From contig JAEUOR010000079.1 of NCBI GenBank assembly GCA_016790635.1, positions 1 through 62,965 on the forward strand: 62,965 nucleotides of DNA. Reading direction: 5' to 3'. A program made the position numbers and the translations under genes. Shown here piece after piece: positions 23,386 through 31,837 of the stretch; position 1 is the first letter of the stretch, and each line of letters starts with the position of its first letter. Source of the stretch: Burkholderiales bacterium. GTDB lineage: Bacteria; Pseudomonadota; Gammaproteobacteria; Burkholderiales; JAEUOS01. A model generated the notes under the pieces. It was not told the origin of the DNA, did not search any database, and saw only the letters and a list, made by a program, of their open reading frames with translations.

Positions 23386-24582
23386 ATGACGGCAACGGAT
23401 GCGGCGGCGGCCGACGCGGAGAGGCGCCGCACGCTGATTGAAGCGGCGCGTGCCCTGGTTCCGACCTTAGGCGAGCGGGCGGTGCAGACAGAGCGCGACC
23501 GGCGCATCGCGCGCGCCACGCATGAGGCCTTCGTCGCGGCGGGCTTTTACCGCATCCACCAGCCCAAGCGCTTTGGCGGCAGCGAACTGGGTTTGTCGAT
23601 GATGATCGACCTGGCCGCTGAACTGGGGCGCGGCTGCGGATCGAGTTGCTGGGTCTTCACCAACCTGGCCGTGCAGAACCTGATCCTCGGCATCCACTAT
23701 CCGCAAACCCAGGAGGAAGTGTGGGGCAACGACGGCAACGCCCTCATCGCCTCGTCCTTCCCGGCCAAGGGCGGCACGACCCGCAAGGTGGACGGCGGCA
23801 TCGTCTGCGACGGCCTGTGGAGCTTCGCCAGCGGCGTGGACTACGCCGACTGGAACAACATGCAGGTCTTCGTCCCGCAGGAAGGCGGCCCGCCGCAGCA
23901 CCGCTTCGCGCTGGTGCCGCGCGCGCAGTACGAGGTCATCGACGACTGGAACGTCGCCGGCCTGGCCGGCACCGGCAGCAAGTCGATCCGTCTGAAGGAG
24001 TGTTTCATTCCGGAGCATCGCACCCTGCCGACCACGCTGATCCTGGGCGGGGTCACGCCGGGCAGCGCGCTCAACCCGTCGGCGCTGTACCGGATCCCGC
24101 CGCTGACCCTCGGCACCAAGGTCTTCGCCGGGCCGGCCTTGGGCATCGCGCGCGGCGCGCTCATGGCCATGGAGGACGAATTGCGCACGCGCAAGAACGT
24201 CGCCGGAGCGCCGATGTGCGAACTGCCGACCACCCAGGTACGCATCGCCGAAGCCGGAGCGGAAATCGCCGCCGCCTGGGCGCTCCTGGTCAAGGACTGC
24301 GACGACGCGCTGGCGATCGTCAGCGACGGCACGGTGCCGGACATCGATACGCGCGCACGCTGGCGCCTCAACAATGCCTTCGCCGGGCAATTGTGCCTGC
24401 GCGCGGTCGAACGCTTGCACCCGCTCATCGGCGCGCGCGGCCTGGACCCCGACAGCCATTTCCTGCGCGCCTGGCGCGACATTCACGCTGCCGTCCTGCA
24501 ATTCACCATGGCGTGGGACGTGCAGGCGGTCAACGCCGGGCGCATCCGCTTCGGCCTGCCCTCGCTCGACCCGCGCGTCTGA
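23386..24582 (+). CDS. Acyl-CoA-dehydrogenase-fold flavin monooxygenase
   Basis: 398 aa. Has the acyl-CoA dehydrogenase fold but with features of group D two-component aromatic hydroxylases (HsaA-like): the N-terminal EAFVAAGFYRIHQPKRFGGSELGL, GSSCWVFTNLAVQN, CDGLWSFASGVDYADWNNM, and a C-terminal PLIGARGLDPDSHFLRAWRDIHA in which the ACAD catalytic Glu region is altered. Such enzymes use reduced flavin from a separate reductase, which is not in the window. Within the cluster it likely adds a hydroxyl to the ring. Last gene of the rightward arm, 16 bp from a converging gene. Confidence 0.8.
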   Translation: MTATDAAAADAERRRTLIEAARALVPTLGERAVQTERDRRIARATHEAFVAAGFYRIHQPKRFGGSELGLSMMIDLAAELGRGCGSSCWVFTNLAVQNLILGIHYPQTQEEVWGNDGNALIASSFPAKGGTTRKVDGGIVCDGLWSFASGVDYADWNNMQVFVPQEGGPPQHRFALVPRAQYEVIDDWNVAGLAGTGSKSIRLKECFIPEHRTLPTTLILGGVTPGSALNPSALYRIPPLTLGTKVFAGPALGIARGALMAMEDELRTRKNVAGAPMCELPTTQVRIAEAGAEIAAAWALLVKDCDDALAIVSDGTVPDIDTRARWRLNNAFAGQLCLRAVERLHPLIGARGLDPDSHFLRAWRDIHAAVLQFTMAWDVQAVNAGRIRFGLPSLDPRV

Positions 24583-24598
24583 GCCCCTCAGGCGATCG

Positions 24599-25603
24599 TC
24601 AGATCGCGAGCCAGGCGCCGTCGCGCGCACCCGACTCGAACGCCAGCTCGACGATGCGCACCGAATGCCAGGCGGCGTCGAAGCTGCACGCCGGACCTGT
24701 CCCGGCGCCGCCCTGGCCCAGGATCGCGGAAACGAAATCGTGCGTGGCGGCACCTGGAGTGTCGTCGGCTTGCAGCGTCTCCACCGGTTGCCGGCCGCGA
24801 TCCCAGCGCGTCAGTTGCCAGCCGATCGGAATGTCCAGCGGGCGCCGCAGTTCCACAAGGCCGTCTTCGCCGAAGATGCGCACTTCGTCCCACATGTGCA
24901 GCCCGGCAGTGATGCAGGTGAGGTGGCAGCGCAGCGGCCCGAAGTCGATCTCGATGAAGCCGCCTTCATCCGACTTGCCAGGCGCGCCGGGACGTACGGT
25001 CGCGCGCACGCGCTCGGGAGCGCGGTCCAGCAGCCAGGGCAGCAGGTCGGCCATGTGTGCGCCGCGCCCGGTGAAGGGGCCGCCGCCACCCAGTGCGGGG
25101 TCCAGGAACCAGCCGGCCCGCTCGTAGCCCAACTGCACGGTCTCGACGTAGCGAACCTCGCCGATGGCGCCGTCACGGATCAACTGCCGCGCGCGGAGGC
25201 ACCCCGCGTCGAAGCGGCGGTTGAAGGCGACCGCACCGATCACGCCCGCCGCGCGCGCGGCGCCCGCCAGCGCGCGGGCTTCGGCCGAGTGCATCACGAA
25301 AGGCTTGTCGCACAGTACGTGCTTGCCGGCCTGGACGCACCGCATCGCATGTCCTGCATGCAGGGTGTGCGGCGTGCTGATGATGACCGCATCGCAGGCG
25401 CCGGGGGCGAGCATGTCCTCGATGCTCGGAGTGAGGACGGCGCCGGCGCGCGCCGCAGTGTCTTTCAGCACCTCGCTGGTGCCGGTGTCGCAGATCATCG
25501 CAAAGCGGGCGCGCGACTCCGCAGCCAACGCCGGCACGTGATAACGGCGCGGGAAATTGCCGCAGCCGAGGATGGCGATCGCGGGTTTTGACTTCGGGTT
25601 CAC
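24599..25603 (-). CDS. Gfo/Idh/MocA-family oxidoreductase (copy 1 of 3)
   Basis: 334 aa, GTG start with GGAAGGGA 7 nt upstream. N-terminal Rossmann motif AILGCGNFPRRYHVPAL, the EKP-type motif reads CDKPFV (Asp for Glu), and the C-terminal domain has PALGGGGPFTGRGAHMADLLPWLL with the active-site His. NAD(P)-dependent sugar or cyclitol dehydrogenase family. The start overlaps the hydrolase stop (GTGA). Last gene of the eleven-gene run that contains the sulfatase. Confidence 0.86.
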   Translation of the reverse strand: MNPKSKPAIAILGCGNFPRRYHVPALAAESRARFAMICDTGTSEVLKDTAARAGAVLTPSIEDMLAPGACDAVIISTPHTLHAGHAMRCVQAGKHVLCDKPFVMHSAEARALAGAARAAGVIGAVAFNRRFDAGCLRARQLIRDGAIGEVRYVETVQLGYERAGWFLDPALGGGGPFTGRGAHMADLLPWLLDRAPERVRATVRPGAPGKSDEGGFIEIDFGPLRCHLTCITAGLHMWDEVRIFGEDGLVELRRPLDIPIGWQLTRWDRGRQPVETLQADDTPGAATHDFVSAILGQGGAGTGPACSFDAAWHSVRIVELAFESGARDGAWLAI

Positions 25604-26334
25604 TGCAATGTCCCTTCCAGAAAGAAACGCAGGGTGATGTCCCAGGCCTGCGCCGCCACCTGCGGGTGATAGGAAGCGCGGGTGTGGTTGAAAAAGGCGT
25701 GCTCGGCGCCCTTGAAGACGGTCAGCCGGTGCGGATGCCCGCGCGCGACAAAGCGTTGGCGCAAGGCCTCGACATCGCATTCCGGCACGATCGGATCGAA
25801 CTCGCCGAACAGCCCCAGGTAAGGCACCTCGATCAGGTCGGCCAGGTCCATCGGGATGAAGGGTTTGTTGGCCTGGCGTTCGAAGCTGAGGCGCCCGTAG
25901 AAGTTCACCACTCCGGCCAGGCCCTCGCCGCAGGCGCCCAGATAGTGCGCGAAGCGCCCGCCCATGCAGAAGCCCCATACGAAGACGCGCGTGCCGACAG
26001 GCGCGCGCTCACGCAGGGCGCGGAGGAAGGCGCGACCGTCGCGAATGCCGCGCGCGTCGTCGTAATCCAGAAAGGACTGCGTCACCGCTTCCGGCGGGTC
26101 GCTCTCCACCGGCGCGGCGCCGCCGCGATAAAGATCGGGCGCCAATGCGGCTACGCCCTGCCCTGCCAGGCGGTCGCAGATACTGCGGATGTTCTGATTG
26201 ACACTCCAGATTTCAGACAGCACCAGCACGGCGGCGACGGGCGGGTCCGCCGCGGGCATGACCTGATAGGCCGGTACCTCGACGCCGCCTGCGAGCGGGA
26301 TGCGCGTGTCGGTGGCGGTGATTGCGAGCGTCAT
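25600..26334 (-). CDS. Dienelactone hydrolase family protein
   Basis: 244 aa. Alpha/beta hydrolase with a Cys nucleophile in VFVWGFCMGGRFAHY, the Glu of LSEIWSVNQNI, Asp in FGEFDPIVPE and His in GAEHAFFNHT, the Cys-Asp-His (plus Glu) arrangement of carboxymethylenebutenolidase. May open lactones formed by the flanking Gfo/Idh/MocA dehydrogenases, since sugar oxidation at C1 yields lactones. Start ATG 26334; 15 bp from the next dehydrogenase. Confidence 0.9.
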   Translation of the reverse strand: MTLAITATDTRIPLAGGVEVPAYQVMPAADPPVAAVLVLSEIWSVNQNIRSICDRLAGQGVAALAPDLYRGGAAPVESDPPEAVTQSFLDYDDARGIRDGRAFLRALRERAPVGTRVFVWGFCMGGRFAHYLGACGEGLAGVVNFYGRLSFERQANKPFIPMDLADLIEVPYLGLFGEFDPIVPECDVEALRQRFVARGHPHRLTVFKGAEHAFFNHTRASYHPQVAAQAWDITLRFFLEGTLQ

Positions 26335-26349
26335 TTTTTCCTGTCGGTG

Positions 26350-27378
26350 TCATTCGAAACGGATGGTGACTTCGCGGCCCAGCGCGGCGGCTTCGTAGGC
26401 TGCCAGGATCATGGCCAGGGCGCGCGCGCCGTCTTCCAGGGTAATTGGCGGCGACTTGCCATGCGCCAGCGCGTCGAGAAAGGCGAGGGCGTTCTGCTGG
26501 TGGAATCCGCCTTGCTTGAAGCGCGGCACCGTGTCCGACACGGTCCAGGTGCGCTCCCCGCCGGTGTAAGTCTTGAGCCAGGCGGCGTTGCAAAAATCCT
26601 TCGAGGCCAGATCGACTCCGCCGACGATCGCACTGCCGGTCTGCCCGTAAACCTCAATCGAGTTTTCCGCGGCGACGAAGTTCCAGCTTGTGACCAATTC
26701 GGCCAGCATGCCGTCGGCGTAGCGATAGGTGGCGATCGCGAGGTCTTCGACGTCCAGGCCGAGCAGGGCGCTCGATTGGACTGCCGTGACCGCGACCGGC
26801 TCGCCGAACATCCAGCGCAGGAAATCGGCACCGTGCACGCCTTCGTCGATGAGGGTGCCGCCGCCGCTGGCCGCCCGCTTGGCGTGCCAGCTAGCGGCAA
26901 AGCCGGCATCGCGCCCATAGAAATGCCCGTGCCGGACGCGCACCAGGCCGATGCGGCCGAACTCGCGCGCTTCCAGTCGGCGCTTCAATTCCAGGTTCAC
27001 CGGATCGAAGCGCTTGGGAAAGCTCTGCATGAAGAGGACTCGAGCCACGGCCGCGCGGATGCGCCCGCATTCCGCAAGCGAGGTCGCGAGCGGCTTTTCA
27101 CACAGGATCGCGCGTCCCGCGCGGGCGGCGCGCTCGATCAGGTCGGCGTGGCGCGCGGTCTCCGAGCAGATCGCCACGGCGTCGCAGCCGGCCAGCACGG
27201 TGTCGAGGTCGGCCTCGAACGGCACCGCGTGTGTCGCCGCGGCGCCGCGTCCGCGCGCGGCATCGTCGTCCCAGATCGCGGTCAGCGTCGCCAGCGGCGA
27301 GGCCTTGAAGACCTCGCTCCAGAAATTGGCGTGGTAGTGCGCGAACGACAGCACCGCCACGCGGATCGGGGATGTCAT
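26350..27378 (-). CDS. Gfo/Idh/MocA-family oxidoreductase (copy 2 of 3)
   Basis: 342 aa. Opens MTSPIRVAVLSFAHYHANFW, where the usual GxGxxG is degenerate, then ICSETARHADLIERAA, CEKPLATSL, and the catalytic-domain GGGTLIDEGVHGADFLRWMFG. Probably NAD(P)-dependent dehydrogenation of a polyol or sugar derivative; the missing glycine motif may alter cofactor binding. Overlaps copy 3 (ATGA). The three copies are too divergent to be recent duplications. Confidence 0.85.
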   Translation of the reverse strand: MTSPIRVAVLSFAHYHANFWSEVFKASPLATLTAIWDDDAARGRGAAATHAVPFEADLDTVLAGCDAVAICSETARHADLIERAARAGRAILCEKPLATSLAECGRIRAAVARVLFMQSFPKRFDPVNLELKRRLEAREFGRIGLVRVRHGHFYGRDAGFAASWHAKRAASGGGTLIDEGVHGADFLRWMFGEPVAVTAVQSSALLGLDVEDLAIATYRYADGMLAELVTSWNFVAAENSIEVYGQTGSAIVGGVDLASKDFCNAAWLKTYTGGERTWTVSDTVPRFKQGGFHQQNALAFLDALAHGKSPPITLEDGARALAMILAAYEAAALGREVTIRFE

Positions 27379-28424
27379 GCCTGCCTCCCGGCGACGAATT
27401 CCTCGCGACCTGAATCATGGGCGCGATAGATCGCCTCGGCCACCTGCACGCTCGCCAGTCCGGCGACCGCGGTGTCGTCCGGCGGCGCATCGCCGCGCAG
27501 CATGTCGATGAAGGCGCGGTGCTGCCGTTCGCCGGCAGCGCGCGCCGGCAGGGGCGGCACCCGCCATTCGCGCGTGCCGCCGTGAGCGGGCGCATGCACG
27601 GCCAGCAAGCCGCGCTGCGAGCGCAGCCAGATCGTGCCGCGTTCGCCATAGATTTCGAGCGTGAAGCGGTCGCAGCCGGCTACCTCGCTCATGCTCATCT
27701 CGTGGCTGGCCAGCGCCTCGCCGCCGAGCCGGTACAGGGCCAGCGCGTGGTCCTCGTTGTCCGGGTGCACGACGCTGCCGTCGGCCAGCTTTCGCTCCTT
27801 GCGCAAGAGGGCGATGCCGGCCTTGACGCTGACGATGCCGCCGAACAGGTGTTGCAGGAGGTCGATGCCGTGCACGCCCAGCTGCATGACCACGCCGCCG
27901 CCGACCCGTTCGCGGCTGTAAAACCATTGCCCCCAATCCGGGCCGGGCGTCGCATTGCGCATGCGCATCGAATAGGGCGTGCCGATGGCCCCTTGCGCCA
28001 GCAACTCGCGCGCCAGCACCACTTCCTCGAAATGCCGATGCATGAAGCTCACCGACAGATGCACGCCCGCGGCGCGGGCTGCGGCGATGATGCGCAGACA
28101 ATCCTCGGCGGTGCGCGCCATGGGCTTTTGCAGCAGGATGTGCTTGCCGGCCGCCGCTGCGGCGATGGCGATTTCCGGATGCGTGTCGTCCGGCGTGGTG
28201 ATGACGACCGCGTCGACGTCGTCGCGCGCCAGCACGTCGCGCCAGTCCTGCGTCACCGTCGCGATGCCGTGGCGCGCCGCCAGCGCGGCGGTCTTGGCCG
28301 GCGTGCGCCCGGCGATGACGCGCACCTCGGCATCGCCGGCCGCAGCCAGCCCGTTCAAGTGATAGTCGGCGATGAAGCCGGCGCCGATCATGCCGACGCC
28401 GACCCGCCCGTTTGCAAGTGCCAC
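27375..28424 (-). CDS. Gfo/Idh/MocA-family oxidoreductase (copy 3 of 3)
   Basis: 349 aa from GTG 28424, one base after the binding-protein stop; the open frame further upstream overlaps that gene and is not used. Rossmann motif VGVGMIGAGFIADYHLNGL, LQKPMARTAEDCLRII (Gln for Glu in the EKP motif) and RVGGGVVMQLGVHGIDLLQHLFG. NAD(P)-dependent sugar/cyclitol dehydrogenase family. Its three neighbours (two more dehydrogenases and a lactone-type hydrolase) suggest a stepwise oxidation pathway. Confidence 0.86.
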   Translation of the reverse strand: MALANGRVGVGMIGAGFIADYHLNGLAAAGDAEVRVIAGRTPAKTAALAARHGIATVTQDWRDVLARDDVDAVVITTPDDTHPEIAIAAAAAGKHILLQKPMARTAEDCLRIIAAARAAGVHLSVSFMHRHFEEVVLARELLAQGAIGTPYSMRMRNATPGPDWGQWFYSRERVGGGVVMQLGVHGIDLLQHLFGGIVSVKAGIALLRKERKLADGSVVHPDNEDHALALYRLGGEALASHEMSMSEVAGCDRFTLEIYGERGTIWLRSQRGLLAVHAPAHGGTREWRVPPLPARAAGERQHRAFIDMLRGDAPPDDTAVAGLASVQVAEAIYRAHDSGREEFVAGRQA

Positions 28425-28425
28425 C

Positions 28426-29475
28426 TCAGGCCTTCCAGCGCCCTCCGACACGGACCAGCGACGCGTCCAGTCCCGCCAGCGGGTCGGTGAAGGTGTAGTC
28501 GAGCACATTCATGCGCTTCTTGATGCGCCCGCTGGCTTCCAGGAACGCGGCGGTGCGTTCCATGTCGGCGACGTAGGCGTCATCGAACCCGGGGTTGAAC
28601 ACATAGTTGCCCCAGATGGCGCGCACCAGGGCCAGGTCCTGCTTCTGGAACTCGGCGAACATGCGCTGCACCTCATCGAGATTGGCCGGATTGGCGACGT
28701 ATCGCTGCGCCCGCAGCAGCGCGCCCACGGCCGCGCGCAGGGCATTGGGCGAGCGGCGCGCGAACTCCTGGCTCACCACCAGCACGCTGCGGCCGTCGGA
28801 CACCTTGACGCGCTGGCCGTTGTTGGCGCTGAAGTAGCTGGTCAGGCCGCTGTGCACGACATTTGCGATGCCGGTGGCCAGTGCCCGGTTGGGCCAGGGC
28901 TCCCAGCACAGGAGCGCCTGCACGTTGTTGGACGTGAGGCTCGCCAGCTGCTCCGGCGGCGGCAGGTTGACCACCTGCAGGCGCTTCTCGTCCAGTCCAT
29001 AGTGCTTGGCAAGGGTCGAGAGGAACGCGCTTGAGGTCGAGCCCTGGAAGAGGCCGATCTTGATCTTGTACAGGTCCTCGGGCGTGCTGACGTTGGCGTC
29101 CTTGCGCACGGTCAGCTTTTCAACGTCCCAATTGACGCTGGCGGTGCCGACCACCACCACCGGGATGCCGTTGTGCACCATCGAGATGGGTGGCAGGTTG
29201 CCCGGCGTCCAGAGCTGGATTTCACCCGCCACCAGCGCTTCGCCGGCCAGGTTGCCGGACTGGAAGGTGCGCGTCTTCACGTCGCTGAAACCGGCTTCTC
29301 GGAACCAGCCTTTTTGCATGGCGACGATGTGCGGCGCGAACGGCGGATCGATGCCGAAGCCCATGGACAGGCTGGCTGTCTCGGGCCGGCCGGTCTGCGC
29401 GGAGAGGGTTCCGGGAAAAACGGCGCCGGCGGCAAGTGTGGTTCCGGCGGCGATGAAGCGTCTGCGGGTATTCAT
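28426..29475 (-). CDS. ABC transporter substrate-binding protein (SsuA/NMT1 type)
   Basis: 349 aa. Tat-like signal MNTRRRFIAAGTTLAAGAVFPGTLSAQ, then a two-lobe binding fold: GFGIDPPFAPHIVAMQKGWF, VAGEIQLWTPGNLPPISM, LYKIKIGLFQGSTSSAFL and RSVLVVSQEFARRSPNALR. Relatives bind sulfonates, taurine, nitrate or aromatic sulfonates. ATG 29475 is preceded by AAAGGATG about 7 nt upstream. Works with the permeases and ATPase encoded just before it; a sulfated ligand is likely given the sulfatase. Confidence 0.88.
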   Translation of the reverse strand: MNTRRRFIAAGTTLAAGAVFPGTLSAQTGRPETASLSMGFGIDPPFAPHIVAMQKGWFREAGFSDVKTRTFQSGNLAGEALVAGEIQLWTPGNLPPISMVHNGIPVVVVGTASVNWDVEKLTVRKDANVSTPEDLYKIKIGLFQGSTSSAFLSTLAKHYGLDEKRLQVVNLPPPEQLASLTSNNVQALLCWEPWPNRALATGIANVVHSGLTSYFSANNGQRVKVSDGRSVLVVSQEFARRSPNALRAAVGALLRAQRYVANPANLDEVQRMFAEFQKQDLALVRAIWGNYVFNPGFDDAYVADMERTAAFLEASGRIKKRMNVLDYTFTDPLAGLDASLVRVGGRWKA

Positions 29476-29524
29476 GGCGTGCATCCTTTCTCGGTGGATA
29501 CTGCGGTTGTGCAACTCCTCCCTT

Positions 29525-30298
29525 TCAATCGCGATGGGTTTTGTCCTGCCACTTTCCCATCCACTTGGCCAGCAACACGCCCAGGAGCGCGTCGGTGGCG
29601 AGGTTGAGTGCGCCGATGACGAGGATGCCGAGAATGATCACCTCGACTTCCCCCAGCTGGCGCGCATTCATGATCAGATAACCCAGGCCCGATTCGGCGG
29701 CGATCAGCTCGGCGGCCACGAGCACACCGAAGGCCAGGCCCCAGCCGATGCGTAGTCCGGTCGCGATGTCGGGCAAGGCGGCGGGAATCGCCACCTTGAC
29801 CAGCAACTCCGGCCCCTTGAGCCCCATGGTCTGGCCGGCACGCAGGAGCGTCGGGTCGATGCCGGCCATGCCTTTCCAGGCATTGGTCAGCACCGGGAAG
29901 AACGCGCCCAGGAAGATCAGGAAGATCTTGGACGGCTCGCCCAAGCCGAACCAGACGATCGCCATCGGTATCCACGCCAAGGGCGGTATCGGCCGCAGCA
30001 GTTCCACCACCGGGCGAATCAGGTTGCCGATGACCCGGTACCAGCCGCCCAGAATCGCCAGCACGATGCCCAGGAGCGCACCCAGCGAAAAGCCGATCGC
30101 GATGCGCTGCACGCTTGTCAGCATGTGATTGGCCAGGTCGGCCGGAGGAATCTTCCTGAGCCCCGTGACCACCGCATGGGACGGCGGTGGAAACACCGCC
30201 TGGCTGACCATGCCGCTCCTGGCGAGCCCTTCCCAGACCGTCAGCGCGAGGACCACGCCGAAGAGCCCCAGGAGCATGCTTGCCGCCCGGGTATTCAT
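29525..30298 (-). CDS. ABC transporter permease, second of a pair
   Basis: 257 aa, six hydrophobic segments. SsuC/TauC-family loop GIDPTLLRAGQTMGLKGPELLVKVAIPAALPD and IPMAIVWFGLGEPSKIF. Distinct in sequence from the permease encoded immediately before it. The two may form a heterodimer, unusual for this family, which normally uses one permease. Overlaps the first permease by ATGA; 49 bp before the binding protein gene. Confidence 0.9.
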   Translation of the reverse strand: MNTRAASMLLGLFGVVLALTVWEGLARSGMVSQAVFPPPSHAVVTGLRKIPPADLANHMLTSVQRIAIGFSLGALLGIVLAILGGWYRVIGNLIRPVVELLRPIPPLAWIPMAIVWFGLGEPSKIFLIFLGAFFPVLTNAWKGMAGIDPTLLRAGQTMGLKGPELLVKVAIPAALPDIATGLRIGWGLAFGVLVAAELIAAESGLGYLIMNARQLGEVEVIILGILVIGALNLATDALLGVLLAKWMGKWQDKTHRD

Positions 30299-31095
30299 CG
30301 CCGCACCTCGGACAAGCCGCGCTGCCAGGGCAGGAGGCGCCGCTCCAGGGTTTCCATGCCGGCTGCGAAAAGCACGCCCAGCACTCCCAGGAGCACCATG
30401 CCGACGATGGTGACATCGGTGCGGTAGAAGGTGCGCGCTTCCATGATGAGCGCGCCCAGGCCCTGGATGGTGCCGATCATCTCGGCGCCGACGATCACCA
30501 TGAAGCCGACGCCCAGCGCGGTGCGCGCGCCGGCGAAGACGCGCGGCAACGACGCCGGCAGCACGATCCGTGTGAATATTTCCGCCCGGCCTGCGTCCAT
30601 GGTCAGCGCGGCGCGCACCAGGGTCGGGTCGACCTGCTTGACCGCGGCTATCACGTTGGAGAGCATGACCCAGAAGCAACCGTAGGCGATGAGAAGGGTC
30701 TTGGAGAGTTCCCCGGTGCCGAACCAGACGATCACCAGCGGCAGGAGGCTCAAGGTGGCCACCGAGCGCGCGAACACCACGATCGGATGGGTCAGGCGAT
30801 CGAGGGTGCGCGAGGCGCCGATCGCGATGCCAAGGGGGATGGCGATCGTCATCGCCAGGGCGAAGCCGCCGAAAATGCGCCTGAGCGTCGCCAGCACATG
30901 GGTCCACACGCGCACGCCTTCGGGAAACCCGCTGATCGCCAGCTCCCAGGCGCCGCGTACCACCTTCGAGGGCGGCGGGAAAGAGTGCGGGCGCAGCCAC
31001 CCGAGCGCGGAGGCTGCTTCCCACGCCGCCAGCAGCGCGACGATCAGGGCCGCGCCCTGCAGGAGGGCCGCGCGCTCCACCGACACGTCGCGCAT
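30295..31095 (-). CDS. ABC transporter permease, first of a pair
   Basis: 266 aa, six membrane segments; family loop KQVDPTLVRAALTMDAGRAEIFTRIVLPASLPRV and LPLVIVWFGTGELSKTLL. Same SsuC/TauC family as the following gene, yet only moderately alike, so this is not a fresh tandem duplication. Start shares its A with the ATPase stop (TGATG). Confidence 0.9.
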   Translation of the reverse strand: MRDVSVERAALLQGAALIVALLAAWEAASALGWLRPHSFPPPSKVVRGAWELAISGFPEGVRVWTHVLATLRRIFGGFALAMTIAIPLGIAIGASRTLDRLTHPIVVFARSVATLSLLPLVIVWFGTGELSKTLLIAYGCFWVMLSNVIAAVKQVDPTLVRAALTMDAGRAEIFTRIVLPASLPRVFAGARTALGVGFMVIVGAEMIGTIQGLGALIMEARTFYRTDVTIVGMVLLGVLGVLFAAGMETLERRLLPWQRGLSEVRR

Positions 31096-31835
31096 CAGTG
31101 CAGGCCCCGCCAGATCGCGTCGTGCAGGCGCATGAGTTCCGGGTCGCTGCGCTCGCGCGGTCGCGCACGCGCAACCGAATGCACCTGTGCGATGCCGCCG
31201 TCGCCCATCACCACGATGCGATCGGCCAGGGTCAGCGCCTCGCTGATGCTGTGCGTGACGAAGACCACGGTCTTGCGCCGGCTCGACCAGACGCGCAGGA
31301 GTTCGACCTGCATGTCCAGGCGCGTGATCTCGTCCAACGCGCCGAAGGGCTCGTCCATGAGCAGGATCTGCGGATCCAGCGCCAGCGCGCGCGCGATGGC
31401 CACGCGCTGCTGCATGCCGCCGGACAGCTCGGCCGGATAGCGCTCGCCGGCCGCGCCCAGGCCGACCAGTTCGAGCAATTCATCGGCGACCCGGCGCGCC
31501 TCTTGTGCGGGCAAGCCGCTCTTGCGGGCGCCGAACTCCACGTTGCCGCGCGCGGAAAGCCAGGGGAAGAGCGCACCCTGCTGAAACACCATGCCCTTGC
31601 CGCGCCCGGGCCCGGTGACGCGTTCGCCATCGACCCGTACTTCGCCGGAGGTCGGCGCGACCAGGCCGGCGATGATGTTGAGGAGCGTGGTCTTGCCGCA
31701 ACCGGACCGTCCCAGCAGGCAGACGAACTCGTTCTCCTCGCACATGAGATCGATGCCGCGCAGCACCGGCGCCGATCGCGCGTCGCCAAAGCGCTTGGTC
31801 ACGCCGAGCACCTCGATCTTGGGCGACGCCGGCAT
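31095..31835 (-). CDS. ABC transporter ATPase (SsuB/TauB type)
   Basis: 246 aa. Walker A GRSGCGKTT (Arg in place of the usual Pro), Q-loop VFQQGALFPW, signature LSGGMQQRVAIARAL, Walker B ILLMDEPFGALD, H-loop VTHSISEA. Powers the two-permease importer. Starts 2 bp after the sulfatase stop, so the sulfatase and transporter are certainly co-transcribed. Confidence 0.92.
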   Translation of the reverse strand: MPASPKIEVLGVTKRFGDARSAPVLRGIDLMCEENEFVCLLGRSGCGKTTLLNIIAGLVAPTSGEVRVDGERVTGPGRGKGMVFQQGALFPWLSARGNVEFGARKSGLPAQEARRVADELLELVGLGAAGERYPAELSGGMQQRVAIARALALDPQILLMDEPFGALDEITRLDMQVELLRVWSSRRKTVVFVTHSISEALTLADRIVVMGDGGIAQVHSVARARPRERSDPELMRLHDAIWRGLH

Positions 31836-31837
31836 GC

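Noticed and set aside
11333..24582. Calling the catabolic block a plain protocatechuate 4,5-pathway (lig) cluster
   Set aside because: LigA, LigC and LigI homologues are missing and several genes do not belong to that pathway.
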